From Vibrio sp. LaRot3 (GTDB lineage: Bacteria; Pseudomonadota; Gammaproteobacteria; Enterobacterales; Vibrionaceae), in contig NZ_JAPPTI010000008.1 of the NCBI RefSeq assembly GCF_027587025.1, positions 1 to 64,000 of the forward strand: a stretch of DNA of 64,000 nt. Direction: 5' to 3'. Position numbers and translations under genes: made by a program. Shown here in pieces: positions 1 through 10,249 of the stretch (position 1 is the first letter of the stretch; each line of letters begins with the position of its first letter). The notes beneath the pieces are model-generated. The model did not search any database and had not been told where the DNA came from. It saw only the letters and a program-made list of their open reading frames with translations.

Positions 1-6
1 TGAAAG

Positions 7-33
7 AGCCCGTTTGCAAAAGCGGGCTTTTTT
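7..33 (+). terminator. Terminator-like hairpin before tRNA-Thr
   Basis: A 6-bp GC-rich stem (AGCCCG/CGGGCT) with a 10-base loop is followed by a run of T. It lies directly upstream of tRNA-Thr. It probably follows an earlier 5S gene outside the window, as in 5S-tRNA-Thr-5S rRNA operon tails. That upstream gene is inferred, not seen. Confidence 0.55.
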
Positions 34-52
34 AGTCCTAACGGACACTGAT

Positions 53-128
<76 letters not shown>

Positions 129-185
129 TTTACAGTTTGTTTTGAGTTTTTCTTTAAGAAAATTTAAAGCAAAACGTAAAGAATT

Positions 186-304
186 TTCTTAGCGACCATA
201 GCATTGTGGACCCACCTGATTCCATGCCGAACTCAGAAGTGAAACGCAATAGCGCCGATGGTAGTGTGGGGCTTCCCCATGTGAGAGTAGGACATCGCTA
301 GGTA
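186..304 (+). rRNA. rrf: 5S ribosomal RNA
   Basis: The conserved 5S core is present, including CATGCCGAACTCAGAAGTGA and GCGCCGATGGTAGTGTGG. The ends pair as TTAGCGA with TCGCTAG to form helix I, giving an RNA of about 119 bases. The exact ends are estimated from this pairing. It is the last gene of an rRNA operon whose 16S and 23S genes lie to the left of the window. Helix I reads with an A-U pair where I recall G-C in typical Vibrio 5S, so it may be a sequence variant. Confidence 0.95.
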
Positions 305-311
305 CCTATAT

Positions 312-342
312 AAAGCCCTGATCATTCGGTCGGGGCTTTTTC
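312..342 (+). terminator. rRNA operon terminator
   Basis: The stem AAAGCCC...GGGGCTTT is followed by a T-rich tail just after the 5S gene. It is the natural end of the rRNA operon transcript and also separates it from the minus-strand gene that ends at 361. Confidence 0.85.
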
Positions 343-360
343 GTATCTATCGAAAAAAGT

Positions 361-1143
361 TTATTTTTTCTCGTTCAAAGACCAATCATAGTCGTAGTTA
401 AATGAACCAGATATATTGGGTAGGTTGTTACGATACTTCTCAATGTGGCTTTTCACGCCACCATCGACATCAAAATCATCACTAAACCAATCGTAGATTG
501 AAGATAGATTAAGATCATTACCTTTCACCATGACCCCTTTGTCACTATTGATAAAGTCTATTGCGGCTTGCTCTAATAAAGCTTCACTGTTTTGAGCGGT
601 AAAGGCTTGTTGCTGTAGATTAGGGCAGCCTAAGCTTGCACAGTTAACCGCGTAATGGGTTCGAGGGTCATTCCATATTGGACGTAAAATTTTATGTTCA
701 ATGTCATTGAGAGTGAGTTCTTTGCCACTAATGGTGATCACTTCTTCATCCCAAGGGCCGAAGCTAAATAGGCCACCTAATTTGGTGATCGATTTAATAG
801 GATAATCTTGAAGAATTAGGTCAACCGTAATGGCGTTGTACATGTTCACCCAATAGGCGTATTGCTCAGGTTTGGATAGGTTATGTGGGTTTTGTTTTGC
901 AAGATAGACTAGATAGTCATCTAATTTAGCGTCGTCTTGCTCTGTGACTGCGCTGTAGCGAAATAGATGATGTTGCCCCTCGACAGCGAGGTAACGATCA
1001 AGGATGTGTTGCCATTCTTGATGAGAAACTGCCGTCGTACTTGTTTCGTTACTTTGTTGCCAATAAGCCCAAAGCTCAGATTTAGGGGCTGAAAAGGCAT
1101 TGAATGATAGGGCTATTAGGCTAACGCCGATTAGTTTTCTCAT
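361..1143 (-). CDS. DUF547 family secreted protein
   Basis: The ATG at 1143 gives 260 residues. The longer frame to 1173 would use a TTG and only adds 10 residues ahead of a good signal peptide, so I prefer 1143. Residues 1-19 form a signal peptide (MRKLIGVSLIALSFNAFSA), indicating export to the periplasm. The rest carries the DUF547 signature: YWVNMYNA near residues 97-104, a H-K-I-L-R-P segment near 150, and NCASLGCPNL near 167-176. Members are widespread in marine gamma-proteobacteria and have no established biochemical role; some resemble papain-like folds. It stands alone between the rRNA operon and leuD, so context gives no functional hint. Confidence 0.85.
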   Translation of the reverse strand: MRKLIGVSLIALSFNAFSAPKSELWAYWQQSNETSTTAVSHQEWQHILDRYLAVEGQHHLFRYSAVTEQDDAKLDDYLVYLAKQNPHNLSKPEQYAYWVNMYNAITVDLILQDYPIKSITKLGGLFSFGPWDEEVITISGKELTLNDIEHKILRPIWNDPRTHYAVNCASLGCPNLQQQAFTAQNSEALLEQAAIDFINSDKGVMVKGNDLNLSSIYDWFSDDFDVDGGVKSHIEKYRNNLPNISGSFNYDYDWSLNEKK

Positions 1144-1222
1144 CTTGAAGCTCGATTGTTTAATAGTGTTCAATTAGACCAACGCTTGTGCGTTTTTCTT
1201 TCAATGATTATAAGCGTTGAAT

Positions 1223-1248
1223 AAAAAAGGTTGGCACATGGCCAACCT
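1223..1248 (-). terminator. leuABCD operon terminator
   Basis: On the minus strand an 8-bp stem AGGTTGGC/GCCAACCT with a 5-base loop is followed by a run of six T. It lies 20 bases past the leuD stop codon, so it ends the leu operon transcript. Confidence 0.85.
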
Positions 1249-1267
1249 CTTTTCACTATATTGAACT

Positions 1268-1870
1268 CTATGCTAAGAAGCTCGGAATTTTACTTTCGTA
1301 TTCAGCGATCTTATCTTCATGCTGAAGTGTTAAGCCAATATTGTCTAAGCCATTAAGTAGGCAGTGACGGCGGAACTCATCGATTTCAAAAGAGTACTCT
1401 TTGCCATTTGCACGGACTATATTTGCTTCTAAATCTACCTCTACTTCAGCGCCTTCATTCGACTCAACGAACTGGAAAATTTCATCCACTTCTTGTTCAG
1501 TCAAACGAACTGGTACCATTTGGTTGTTGATTGAGTTGCCGTAGAAAATATCGGCAAAGCTTGGCGCAATCATCGCTTTAATACCGTAATCAGCAAGTGC
1601 CCATGGAGCATGTTCTCGCGACGAGCCACAACCGAAATTTTCACGAGCAAGTAAAATCGATGCTCCTTGGTAACGAGGTGCATTCATCACGAATTCTGGG
1701 TTTGGCTGTTTACCTGCATCGTCTAAAAAGCGCCAGTCGTGAAACAGATGTTTACCAAATCCTAAGCGTGAAACCTTTTGCAAGAACTGCTTTGGAATAA
1801 TCGCATCGGTATCAACATTTGCCGCATCAAGAGGAACGACTAAGCCTGTGTGTTGTTTAAAGCCTGACAT
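1268..1870 (-). CDS. leuD: 3-isopropylmalate dehydratase small subunit
   Basis: This is the small (swivel-domain) subunit of isopropylmalate isomerase. With LeuC it converts 2-isopropylmalate to 3-isopropylmalate in leucine synthesis in the cytoplasm. The protein is 200 residues, the usual length, and carries the family motif [16 protein letters not shown] at residues 77-91. The ATG at 1870 follows a strong AAGGAG ribosome binding site. It is the last gene of leuABCD, 11 bases after the leuC stop, and is followed by the operon terminator. Confidence 0.97.
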   Translation of the reverse strand: MSGFKQHTGLVVPLDAANVDTDAIIPKQFLQKVSRLGFGKHLFHDWRFLDDAGKQPNPEFVMNAPRYQGASILLARENFGCGSSREHAPWALADYGIKAMIAPSFADIFYGNSINNQMVPVRLTEQEVDEIFQFVESNEGAEVEVDLEANIVRANGKEYSFEIDEFRRHCLLNGLDNIGLTLQHEDKIAEYESKIPSFLA

Positions 1871-1881
1871 GGTAGTTCTCC

Positions 1882-3282
1882 TTAATCCAGATCGCGAATA
1901 TCAACAAAATGACCAGCAATTGCGGCAGCTGCGGCCATTGCAGGGCTTACCAAGTGTGTTCTACCATCACGACCTTGGCGACCTTCAAAGTTTCGGTTCG
2001 AAGTGGAAGCGCAGCGCTCATGCGGGCCAAGACGGTCATTGTTCATTGCTAAACACATAGAACAACCCGGTAAGCGCCATTCAAAGCCTGCGTCTTTAAA
2101 GATTTTGTCTAGCCCTTCCTCTTCTGCTTGGGCTTTTACTTGCTCAGAACCCGGAACAATCAAGGCTTGTACATGCTCTGCCACTTTTCGACCTTTTGCT
2201 ACTTCGGCTGCTGCACGCATATCTTCAATACGAGAGTTGGTACAAGAACCCACAAAGACCTTGTCGACATTATATTCAGACAGCGTTTTACCTGCTTCCA
2301 GGCCCATGTATGCTAGCGCTTTCTCGGCAGACGCTTTTTCTACTGGGTCAGCAAAACTGTCTGGATTTGGAATGACATCATCAACGCCAATTACTTGTCC
2401 TGGGTTGGTTCCCCAAGTGACCTGTGGTTTGATGTCTTTACCTTCTAGCGTGACTACAGCATCGAACTCTGCACCTTCGTCTGTGGCTAGTGAAGTCCAG
2501 TATTCTACTGCGGCATCCCAATCTGCACCTTTAGGGGCGAATTTACGTCCTTTAATGTATTCAAACGTTGTTTCATCAGGAGCAATTAGGCCTGCTTTCG
2601 CGCCTAACTCGATAGCCATATTACAAACGGTCATGCGACCTTCCATGGAAAGATCTCGAATCGCTTCACCACAGAACTCAACGACGTAACCAGTGCCGCC
2701 GGCAGCCGTCGTTTTTCCGATAATGGCCAATACAATATCTTTTGCCGTAATGCCTGACGCAACTTTGCCCTTTACTTCGATTTTCATCGTTTTAGCACGA
2801 GCTTGTTTTAGCGTTTGAGTCGCTAGAACGTGTTCTACTTCTGAAGTACCGATGCCAAAAGCCAGCGAGCCAAATGCACCATGAGTCGCGGTGTGCGAAT
2901 CACCACAGACAATGGTCATACCCGGAAGGGTAATGCCAAGTTCTGGCCCCATTACGTGCACGATGCCTTGATACTTGTGGTTGATGTCGTAAAGCGTAAC
3001 GCCAAACTCTTCACAGTTTTTAGAAAGGGTTTCCATCTGGATACGAGCCATTTCGCCGGAGGCGTTAATGTCTTTTGTTGTCGTGGAAACGTTGTGATCC
3101 ATAGTGGCGAAGGTTTTGCCTAGTTGACGAACTTTACGTCCCTTTTCCCTTAGGCCATCAAAAGCTTGTGGGGAAGTAACCTCGTGGACCAAGTGACGGT
3201 CGATATAAAGAATAGGGTTCTCACCCTCCGCAGCTACGGCGACGTGTGCGTCGTAGACCTTCTCATAAAGCGTTTTTGTCAT
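1882..3282 (-). CDS. leuC: 3-isopropylmalate dehydratase large subunit
   Basis: The aconitase-family large subunit of isopropylmalate isomerase carries the 4Fe-4S cluster and works with LeuD. The protein is 466 residues, equal to E. coli LeuC. The three cluster cysteines are visible: Cys347 in VGSCTNSR, and Cys407 and Cys410 in PGCSMC. The substrate-site stretch [19 protein letters not shown] is at 128-146. The ATG at 3282 has a GGAAG site upstream. It lies 23 bases after leuB in the leuABCD operon. Confidence 0.98.
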   Translation of the reverse strand: MTKTLYEKVYDAHVAVAAEGENPILYIDRHLVHEVTSPQAFDGLREKGRKVRQLGKTFATMDHNVSTTTKDINASGEMARIQMETLSKNCEEFGVTLYDINHKYQGIVHVMGPELGITLPGMTIVCGDSHTATHGAFGSLAFGIGTSEVEHVLATQTLKQARAKTMKIEVKGKVASGITAKDIVLAIIGKTTAAGGTGYVVEFCGEAIRDLSMEGRMTVCNMAIELGAKAGLIAPDETTFEYIKGRKFAPKGADWDAAVEYWTSLATDEGAEFDAVVTLEGKDIKPQVTWGTNPGQVIGVDDVIPNPDSFADPVEKASAEKALAYMGLEAGKTLSEYNVDKVFVGSCTNSRIEDMRAAAEVAKGRKVAEHVQALIVPGSEQVKAQAEEEGLDKIFKDAGFEWRLPGCSMCLAMNNDRLGPHERCASTSNRNFEGRQGRDGRTHLVSPAMAAAAAIAGHFVDIRDLD

Positions 3283-3305
3283 GCTCGTAAACTTCCGTGT
3301 AATAA

Positions 3306-4406
<1,101 letters not shown>

Positions 4407-4439
4407 TTAAATATTTAGCGTTGTGTTGCTTTAATTTTT

Positions 4440-4467
4440 ACCTAGCGCCTGACGGCAAGCGCTAGGT
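4440..4467 (-). other. Hairpin between leuA and leuB
   Basis: A perfect 9-bp stem ACCTAGCGC/GCGCTAGGT with a 10-base loop begins 7 bases after the leuA stop. On the transcribed strand it is followed by A-rich sequence, not a T run, so it is not a normal terminator. It may stabilise or mark a processing site in the leu mRNA; this is inference. Confidence 0.6.
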
Positions 4468-4474
4468 CGTCATC

Positions 4475-6022
4475 CTATACAGCGGTGATTTTCTTTTGTT
4501 TTATTTCCGCAATGGTATCTGCACGATGAATACTATTGATTACGTGCAGCAATGCTTGGCCAGAGGCTTCAACAATGTCTGTTGATACGCCTGTGCCATG
4601 GTATTTGCGACCTTTATAGTTGGCGATGATATCCGCTTGGCCTAAGCCATCTTCACCTTCGCCTTTTGCTGTTAGGTCGAACTTGTCTAGTACGATGTCA
4701 TAACCTGTCACACGGTAGATGCATTGATATAGAGCATCTACAGGGCCGTTACCGACCGCGGCTTCGCTGGTTTCTTCATCGCCACACTGAAGCTTAATAC
4801 TAGTTGTCGCCATGACACTACCTGATTGAACGCTCAAGTAGTTTAGTTTGTAAAAGTCGTCTTCTTCGCGAAGATTAGAGAAGTGCATTAGTGCTTCTAA
4901 ATCATAATCAAACACTTGGCCTTTACGGTCAGCAAGCTTCAAGAAGTCTTCATACAACGCATCCAAGTTGTATTCATCTTCGTTGTAACCCATTGAGTCC
5001 ATGTGGCTCTTAACCGCAGCTCGCCCGCTACGGCTCGTTAGGTTGAGCGCTTGATTCTTCAGGCCAATAGACTCAGGCGTCATAATCTCGTAGGTGTTTT
5101 TATTTTTCAACATGCCATCTTGGTGGATGCCTGAAGAGTGGCTAAATGCATTCGTACCAACAATCGCTTTGTTGCTTTGAATTGGCATATTGCAAAGTTG
5201 GCTGACTAACTTACTAGTGCGGTGAATTTCTTCATGTTTGATCCCAGTATGGACGCCTAGTAGCTGTTGACGGGTCTTGATGATCATCGCGATCTCTTCT
5301 AGAGAACAGTTACCCGCGCGTTCACCAATACCATTGATGGTGCCTTCAATTTGTCGCGCACCAGCTTGGACTGCAGCGATAGAGTTAGCCACAGACATGC
5401 CTAAGTCGTCATGACAGTGAACAGAGATGATTGCTTTGTCGATATTAGGAACACGGTTGAAAAGCGTTTGTACAATACCGCCGAATTCATTTGGAACGGT
5501 ATAGCCTACCGTGTCAGGGATGTTGACCGTGGTTGCGCCTGCATCAATTGCGGCTTCGACCATTCGGCATAGGTTGTCGATAGGAGTTCGGCCAGCATCT
5601 TCACAAGAAAACTCGACATCGTCGGTATATTTACGGGCATGTTTTACCGCTTTAACCCCCATCTCTACGACATCTTCATAGCTACGGCGTAGCTTGTCTT
5701 GAACGTGAACGGTAGAAGTAGAAATGAAGGTGTGAATACGAAAGGCTTCGGCGACTTTTAATGCTTCACCGGCGGCATCAATATCTTTAGCCACTGCTCG
5801 TGAAAGAGCACAGATACGACTGTTTTTGATGTTGCGCGCGATGGTTTGGACAGATTCGAAATCACCCGGGGAAGAAACAGGGAAGCCAGCTTCGATAACA
5901 TCAACACCAAGGCGTTCTAAGGCATAAGCGATTTGCAGTTTTTCTTTGACTGTCAAACTGGCTGACAATGCTTGTTCGCCATCACGCAAGGTGGTGTCGA
6001 AGATAATGACCTGATCATTCAT
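4475..6022 (-). CDS. leuA: 2-isopropylmalate synthase
   Basis: This is the first committed enzyme of leucine synthesis. It condenses acetyl-CoA with 2-oxoisovalerate and is normally feedback-inhibited by leucine. The protein is 515 residues. The catalytic HMGL-like barrel shows [11 protein letters not shown] at 9-19, with metal ligand Asp14, and VHCHDDLG at 201-208 with metal ligands His202 and His204. The C-terminal part from about residue 390 is the LeuA allosteric domain. The ATG at 6022 follows an AAGGAAG site. It is the first structural gene after the leuL leader and attenuator. Confidence 0.98.
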   Translation of the reverse strand: MNDQVIIFDTTLRDGEQALSASLTVKEKLQIAYALERLGVDVIEAGFPVSSPGDFESVQTIARNIKNSRICALSRAVAKDIDAAGEALKVAEAFRIHTFISTSTVHVQDKLRRSYEDVVEMGVKAVKHARKYTDDVEFSCEDAGRTPIDNLCRMVEAAIDAGATTVNIPDTVGYTVPNEFGGIVQTLFNRVPNIDKAIISVHCHDDLGMSVANSIAAVQAGARQIEGTINGIGERAGNCSLEEIAMIIKTRQQLLGVHTGIKHEEIHRTSKLVSQLCNMPIQSNKAIVGTNAFSHSSGIHQDGMLKNKNTYEIMTPESIGLKNQALNLTSRSGRAAVKSHMDSMGYNEDEYNLDALYEDFLKLADRKGQVFDYDLEALMHFSNLREEDDFYKLNYLSVQSGSVMATTSIKLQCGDEETSEAAVGNGPVDALYQCIYRVTGYDIVLDKFDLTAKGEGEDGLGQADIIANYKGRKYHGTGVSTDIVEASGQALLHVINSIHRADTIAEIKQKKITAV

Positions 6023-6096
6023 AAGTGCTTCCTTTTCTTTTCAATTAAACGTCTAGTAAATGCGCGTTTAATCGTTTTCTTCCATTATTTGGTCAC

Positions 6097-6127
6097 AAAA
6101 AAACCCGCATCTCGGTGCGGGTTTCTG
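6097..6127 (-). terminator. leu operon attenuator
   Basis: On the minus strand a perfect 9-bp stem AAACCCGCA/TGCGGGTTT with a 6-base loop runs into a T tail. It lies between the leucine-rich leader peptide and leuA, 75 bases upstream of the leuA start. This is the arrangement of a transcription attenuator: starvation for leucine would stall the ribosome in leuL and favour an antiterminator. Confidence 0.9.
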
Positions 6128-6158
6128 TCATTCTGTGTCGTTATTTCTCTTCCACAGC

Positions 6159-6221
6159 CTACCCGCGCGATATTTTCACGATCAGGAGGAGGCTTAGCAG
6201 GATAGAAAAACGAGTTGTCAT
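6159..6221 (-). CDS. leuL: leu operon leader peptide
   Basis: A 20-codon frame starts at ATG 6221, after an AGGAAG ribosome binding site, and ends in TAG. It contains five leucine codons within the six-codon stretch LLSLLL at residues 8-13. The attenuator hairpin lies 32 bases past its stop. The length, the leucine run and the position upstream of leuA identify it as the regulatory leader peptide. It has no product function beyond ribosome stalling. Confidence 0.9.
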   Translation of the reverse strand: MTTRFSILLSLLLIVKISRG

Positions 6222-6488
6222 TGTTAACTACTTCCTAAGAGCGTTAATGAATCCACAAAATTAAGTTAATAGATTAGTACCGTACTCGACCCAGTACGTC
6301 AACCCTAAAGTCGAATTTTTATTCAATTCAGACAAACTTCAAGAGTAAGCACTTCTTTTTGAATAACTCCTTAATAGACATTTGTTGTTTGAATGTTTTT
6401 GGTTGAGCCTAAACAAACCATTAATCTCGCGTTCATCTCTGCTGATATAACATGTCATCTTGTTGATGGTTAGATGATGGAAATGAGT

Positions 6489-7013
6489 ATGAAAGCGATA
6501 GAGCCGATTGTCAGATTTGATCTGGCGTTTTCATCGTTGTGTCTATCTAATCGTTTCCATCCTAGGTTAGCGAAAGCGAGCAGAGTCGTGTCCCACACTG
6601 GTGATGGCCCACTATTTCTTATCGTTGCTATGTTGGCTTGGTGGGGGAATAGTGCTCTCGGCATCGAGTTTATCAAAGCGACGTTGTTTGCATTTACGTT
6701 GGAGTTGCCTCTCTATTGGATCTTGAAGAACGGTTTTAAACGTCGTCGTCCATTTGAGCGCTCTGAAAGCCTAACCTCGATCATTCAACCAGCGGATCAA
6801 TACAGCCTTCCGTCTGGCCATACTGCGGCGGCATTTTTAATGGCGACCATGGTTGGCGCTTTTTTCCCTTCGCTTTACTTGTTCGCTCTGATTTGGGCGC
6901 TCCTCGTTAGCCTTTCTCGTATTTTGCTGGGGGTTCACTTCTTTACTGATGTGTTGCTAGGTGCAGCATTAGGTATTGCTTGCGCGCGAGCTTCATTGCT
7001 ATTACTGGCGTAG
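6489..7013 (+). CDS. PAP2-family membrane phosphatase, copy 1
   Basis: A 174-residue integral membrane protein of the PAP2 (type 2 phosphatidic acid phosphatase) superfamily. All three active-site motifs are present: K80-x6-RP ending at 88, PSGH at 108-111, and SR at 143-144 followed by H150 and D154. Several hydrophobic helices surround them. Such enzymes remove phosphate from lipid phosphates or undecaprenyl pyrophosphate; the substrate here is unknown. ATGs also occur at 6474, 6477 and 6483. I chose 6489 because it aligns with the start of the paralogue next door and has GGAA six bases upstream. It precedes a second PAP2 gene by 94 bases. Confidence 0.85.
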   Translation: MKAIEPIVRFDLAFSSLCLSNRFHPRLAKASRVVSHTGDGPLFLIVAMLAWWGNSALGIEFIKATLFAFTLELPLYWILKNGFKRRRPFERSESLTSIIQPADQYSLPSGHTAAAFLMATMVGAFFPSLYLFALIWALLVSLSRILLGVHFFTDVLLGAALGIACARASLLLLA

Positions 7014-7107
7014 GTTTGTTGTAACCGAGACAACAATAAATCGTCACTCTAGTGTCACGTAATCCTCTTACTTTGATCGCATCGCAGCCATAAAGAAGGA
7101 GTGCGTT

Positions 7108-7638
7108 ATGCGTTCAATAGAGCCTATTGCCAAGTTTGATCTGGCTTTCTCACTGTTTTGCTTACAACATAAGTTTTGTTTACCTATTTCTAAAGTCAGT
7201 CGCTTAGTTTCTAAAACGGGTGATGGTCATTTGTATGCGGTATTAGGAGGCATGGCTTGGTGGTTTGACGGTGATTTAGGGAGGTTATTCCTTATCGCGG
7301 GTATGCTTGCGTTTGCTTTAGAGCTACCGATTTACTGGCTAACCAAAAATCTATTTAAGCGTCGCCGGCCGCAAGAACTCAGTTCGTTAATTCCTTCATT
7401 TATCACCCCATCAGACCGCTATAGCTTGCCATCAGGTCATACAGCCGCGGCTTTTGCTATGGCTACGTTGATTGCGCAATTCTATCCGACGTTTGCCGTG
7501 TTGAGCTTTGTTTGGGCTGGGCTAATCGCATTATCTCGAATTCTGCTCGGTGTGCATTTTTTAACGGATGTGGTGCTAGGTGCGCTACTCGGTTTAGCTT
7601 GCGCGACCGCATCGTTGCAGTGGTTGGGCTTTAGTTAG
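7108..7638 (+). CDS. PAP2-family membrane phosphatase, copy 2
   Basis: A 176-residue paralogue of the preceding gene, evidently a tandem duplication: the two proteins align without gaps over the first 170 residues. The catalytic motifs fall at identical positions (K80, R87-P88, PSGH 108-111, S143-R144, H150, D154). A strong AAGGAG site precedes the ATG at 7108. The stop is only 10 bases from the next gene, a glycosyltransferase, so the two are surely cotranscribed. The likely role is dephosphorylation of a lipid carrier or lipid phosphate in the inner membrane; the substrate is not shown by the sequence. Confidence 0.88.
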   Translation: MRSIEPIAKFDLAFSLFCLQHKFCLPISKVSRLVSKTGDGHLYAVLGGMAWWFDGDLGRLFLIAGMLAFALELPIYWLTKNLFKRRRPQELSSLIPSFITPSDRYSLPSGHTAAAFAMATLIAQFYPTFAVLSFVWAGLIALSRILLGVHFLTDVVLGALLGLACATASLQWLGFS

Positions 7639-7648
7639 GAGTGTTCTA

Positions 7649-8695
7649 ATGAAGATTTTGTATGGTGTCCAAGGGACTGGAAATGGCCATATCGCGAGAG
7701 CTAGGGCGATGTGTGATGTGTTAAAAGTGCGCGGAATAGACGTTGATTTTCTCTTTTCCGGGCGTGATAAAAATAAGTACTTTTCGATGGAGCAATTTGG
7801 TCATTTTCAAACTCGACGAGGCTTAACCTTTTCGACTGAAAAAGGTCGAGTAAACTATTTTAAAACGGCGACAAGTAACAGCCTACTTGAGTTCTACAAT
7901 GATGTGACCTCTCTTGATTTGGCCGATTATGATTTGGTGCTTAATGATTTTGAACCCGTCTCTGCTTGGGCTGCAAAGCTGCAAGGTAAGCCTGTAGTGA
8001 GTATCAGTCATCAAAATGCTTTTCGTTATCCCGTGCCGCTAAAGGGCGCAAGCTGGTTAGACAAGATGGTGATTCGGTATTTTGCTCCGAGTCAGCATCA
8101 TATTGGCTTACATTGGTATCATTTCAACCAGCCTATATTGCCGCCGATTGTCCACACTCACAAAGACCAAGTAGAGAGCGAAGCGTTTGTTTTAGTCTAT
8201 CTACCGTTTGAGAGTTTGGAGGATATTACTGACCTACTGCTGAGATTCAAAAGCCAGATGTTTGTGTGCTACCACCCAGATGTCATGGAAGCGAAGCAAG
8301 TCGACAATATCGAGTATCTGCCATTGAGTTTTGAACACTTCCATCACCACATGAATCGATGTGCCGGCATCATCGCTAACGGAGGCTTTGAGTTGCCGTC
8401 GGAAGCACTAACATTAGGCAAAAAGCTCTTGTTAAAACCACTTTCTGGTCAGTTTGAACAGATGTCTAATGTTGCGACGTTAGAAACATTAGGTTTGGCC
8501 TCAAGTATGGAAGTATTAGATGCTGCTCTTGTGCGGACGTGGCTGGATGAAGCGCCAGGAGAAAGTGTGGATTACCCAAATGTGGCCGAAGCCATTGTTG
8601 ATTGGTTGTTGGAAGGCGATTGGGACAATACTCGTTATCTAACCTCTCAGTTGTGGAGTAAAGTCGATTTTCCAAGTTATGCCATGAATGTCTAA
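7649..8695 (+). CDS. MJ1255/VC2487-family glycosyltransferase
   Basis: A 348-residue protein whose N-terminus MKILYGVQGTGNGHIARA resembles the MurG-like glycosyltransferase fold and matches the family known as MJ1255/VC2487. A second signature is the C-terminal stretch CAGIIANGGFELPSEAL, the nucleotide-sugar binding half. No signal peptide or membrane helix is seen, so it should act at the cytoplasmic face. The family has no defined substrate to my knowledge. It follows a PAP2 phosphatase by 10 bases, suggesting a shared job on a lipid-linked sugar. Start ATG 7649 has TAGGAGTG upstream. Confidence 0.82.
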   Translation: MKILYGVQGTGNGHIARARAMCDVLKVRGIDVDFLFSGRDKNKYFSMEQFGHFQTRRGLTFSTEKGRVNYFKTATSNSLLEFYNDVTSLDLADYDLVLNDFEPVSAWAAKLQGKPVVSISHQNAFRYPVPLKGASWLDKMVIRYFAPSQHHIGLHWYHFNQPILPPIVHTHKDQVESEAFVLVYLPFESLEDITDLLLRFKSQMFVCYHPDVMEAKQVDNIEYLPLSFEHFHHHMNRCAGIIANGGFELPSEALTLGKKLLLKPLSGQFEQMSNVATLETLGLASSMEVLDAALVRTWLDEAPGESVDYPNVAEAIVDWLLEGDWDNTRYLTSQLWSKVDFPSYAMNV

Positions 8696-9074
8696 ACGGG
8701 ATGGTTTGGTGATTATTGGTATTGGTAGCGAGAATGCTCCAGTGGTTGGACTAATAGCTGTCGTTTATGTATTGCTCCTTAGTTTACCTCATTCATTGGC
8801 GAGGTGAATTTTAACGAAAACGGTTAAATGGAGTGTTATTTAGCTTTTTTTATATTTTTACATTGGCTTGAAATTTAAGGATTAAATCGAGATTCATATA
8901 AAAAATAGTGATTCATTATCAATCTTGTTGCCTTTCGAACTTTGCTTAGTCGATAGTCTGTTCTCGCAATAATTCATCCAAGCGGTAAATAGATAACCGC
9001 TCTCGACTCTAGGTTGGAGATAACTCTTTTCTATGGCGTCGAAACCATTACAAAATGAACAAGAGAAGTGACTG
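8696..9074. other. AT-rich intergenic region upstream of leuO
   Basis: This 379-base gap has no convincing gene. A weak hairpin (ACCTC...GAGGT, 8786-8805) without a T run may be a remnant or inefficient terminator for the glycosyltransferase transcript. The right half is AT-rich, as expected for a leuO promoter region that is usually silenced by H-NS and self-activated. I cannot define a single promoter with confidence. Confidence 0.4.
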
Positions 9075-10043
9075 ATGACAGATATTAGAGAACCGATTGG
9101 CGCAATTGCTAGCTACCGTATGGAAAGCACTCTTCGTGGTGTTGACTTAAACCTTCTCACTGTTTTTGATGCAGTAATGCAAGAGCAAAATATTACTCGT
9201 GCTGCACACAATTTAGGTATGTCACAACCTGCGGTAAGTAACGCTGTTGCCCGACTAAAAGTGATGTTTAATGATGAACTGTTTATGCGCCAAGGCCGTG
9301 GTATTCAGCCAACACAGCGAGCACGCCAATTGTTTGGCCCAGTGCGTCAAGCCTTACAACTTATTCGTAATGAATTACCTAGTTCGGTATTTTCTCCAGA
9401 AACATCGACTCGACTATTTAAGTTAGCGATGTGCAGCCCTTGTGACATGCGTTTTGCTCCGCAGGTAATGTCAACGATTCATCAACAAGCGCCAAACGTG
9501 CAATTACATCTAGATGCGGAGTTTGACCGCCATCTTGCTGAGCGTATGCGTTACCAAGAGATTGATTTTGTCATTGATTATGCTCGCTTCGATGAGCAGG
9601 GCTTCTCAAGCACTGAAATCTTCCAAGATGAGCTAGTCATTGTTGCGGCTAAATCACACCCTCGCATCCAAGGTTCAATCACTGCTGACGTGCTTAAATC
9701 AGAGCGCCACGCTAAGCTTTCAAAAGTGCATGGCCAACGTAGTTTTTCTGAGCAAGCGTATCGCGAACTAGAGGTTAATGCTTATTACGAAGGCACAAGT
9801 CTGAGCAATGTTTTATACGTTGTAGGCCAGTCTGAATTAGTGACGATCGCGCCACGTTGGATGGTAGAAAACGCAGCAAACCAAGATCAATTACAAATCA
9901 TCGCTGCTCCATTTGAAAATATGACTATTTCTGGTTACTTGAGCTGGCATGAATCAAGTGAAAAAGATAAAGGACACATTTGGTTACGAGATCAGCTCAT
10001 GGCGATTTGTGGCGAAGTGGTTGTTGCTAGTTTAAACAAGTAA
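9075..10043 (+). CDS. leuO: LysR-family regulator LeuO
   Basis: A 322-residue LysR-type transcription factor. The N-terminal winged helix-turn-helix lies near residues 24-85, with the recognition part TRAAHNLGMSQPAVSNAVAR. The remainder is the two-lobed LysR effector domain. Similarity to LeuO, and position between leuABCD and the ilvIH region as in other gamma-proteobacteria, support the name. LeuO antagonises H-NS silencing and in Vibrio cholerae is known as a regulator of virulence and stress genes. The ATG at 9075 has AGAGAAG upstream. It is followed by its own terminator. Confidence 0.92.
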   Translation: MTDIREPIGAIASYRMESTLRGVDLNLLTVFDAVMQEQNITRAAHNLGMSQPAVSNAVARLKVMFNDELFMRQGRGIQPTQRARQLFGPVRQALQLIRNELPSSVFSPETSTRLFKLAMCSPCDMRFAPQVMSTIHQQAPNVQLHLDAEFDRHLAERMRYQEIDFVIDYARFDEQGFSSTEIFQDELVIVAAKSHPRIQGSITADVLKSERHAKLSKVHGQRSFSEQAYRELEVNAYYEGTSLSNVLYVVGQSELVTIAPRWMVENAANQDQLQIIAAPFENMTISGYLSWHESSEKDKGHIWLRDQLMAICGEVVVASLNK

Positions 10044-10118
10044 GTTATTGAATAAGTTTATTAATTTATCAATAGAGTAGAACTGTAGTCGATAAGATCG
10101 GCTGCGAAGCTAGAGTTT

Positions 10119-10155
10119 TAAAGCCTCGGAGGCTAAATGCCACCGAGGCTTTTTT
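10119..10155 (+). terminator. leuO terminator
   Basis: A 9-bp stem AAGCCTCGG/CCGAGGCTT with a 12-base loop ends in a run of T, 76 bases after the leuO stop. Confidence 0.85.
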
Positions 10156-10249
10156 ATTATAACTTTGACCCGTGTCAGTTGCCTTTTTTAGCTTGGACGG
10201 TACACTGTCGGCCAAATTAGCTTACATGTGTAAGCCAAAGGTAGAGAAG

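Noticed and set aside
2003..2689. 228-codon open frame opposite leuC
   Set aside because: It lies wholly antisense to a clear leuC, has an odd Ser/Pro-rich composition and no family resemblance; it reflects codon bias of leuC.
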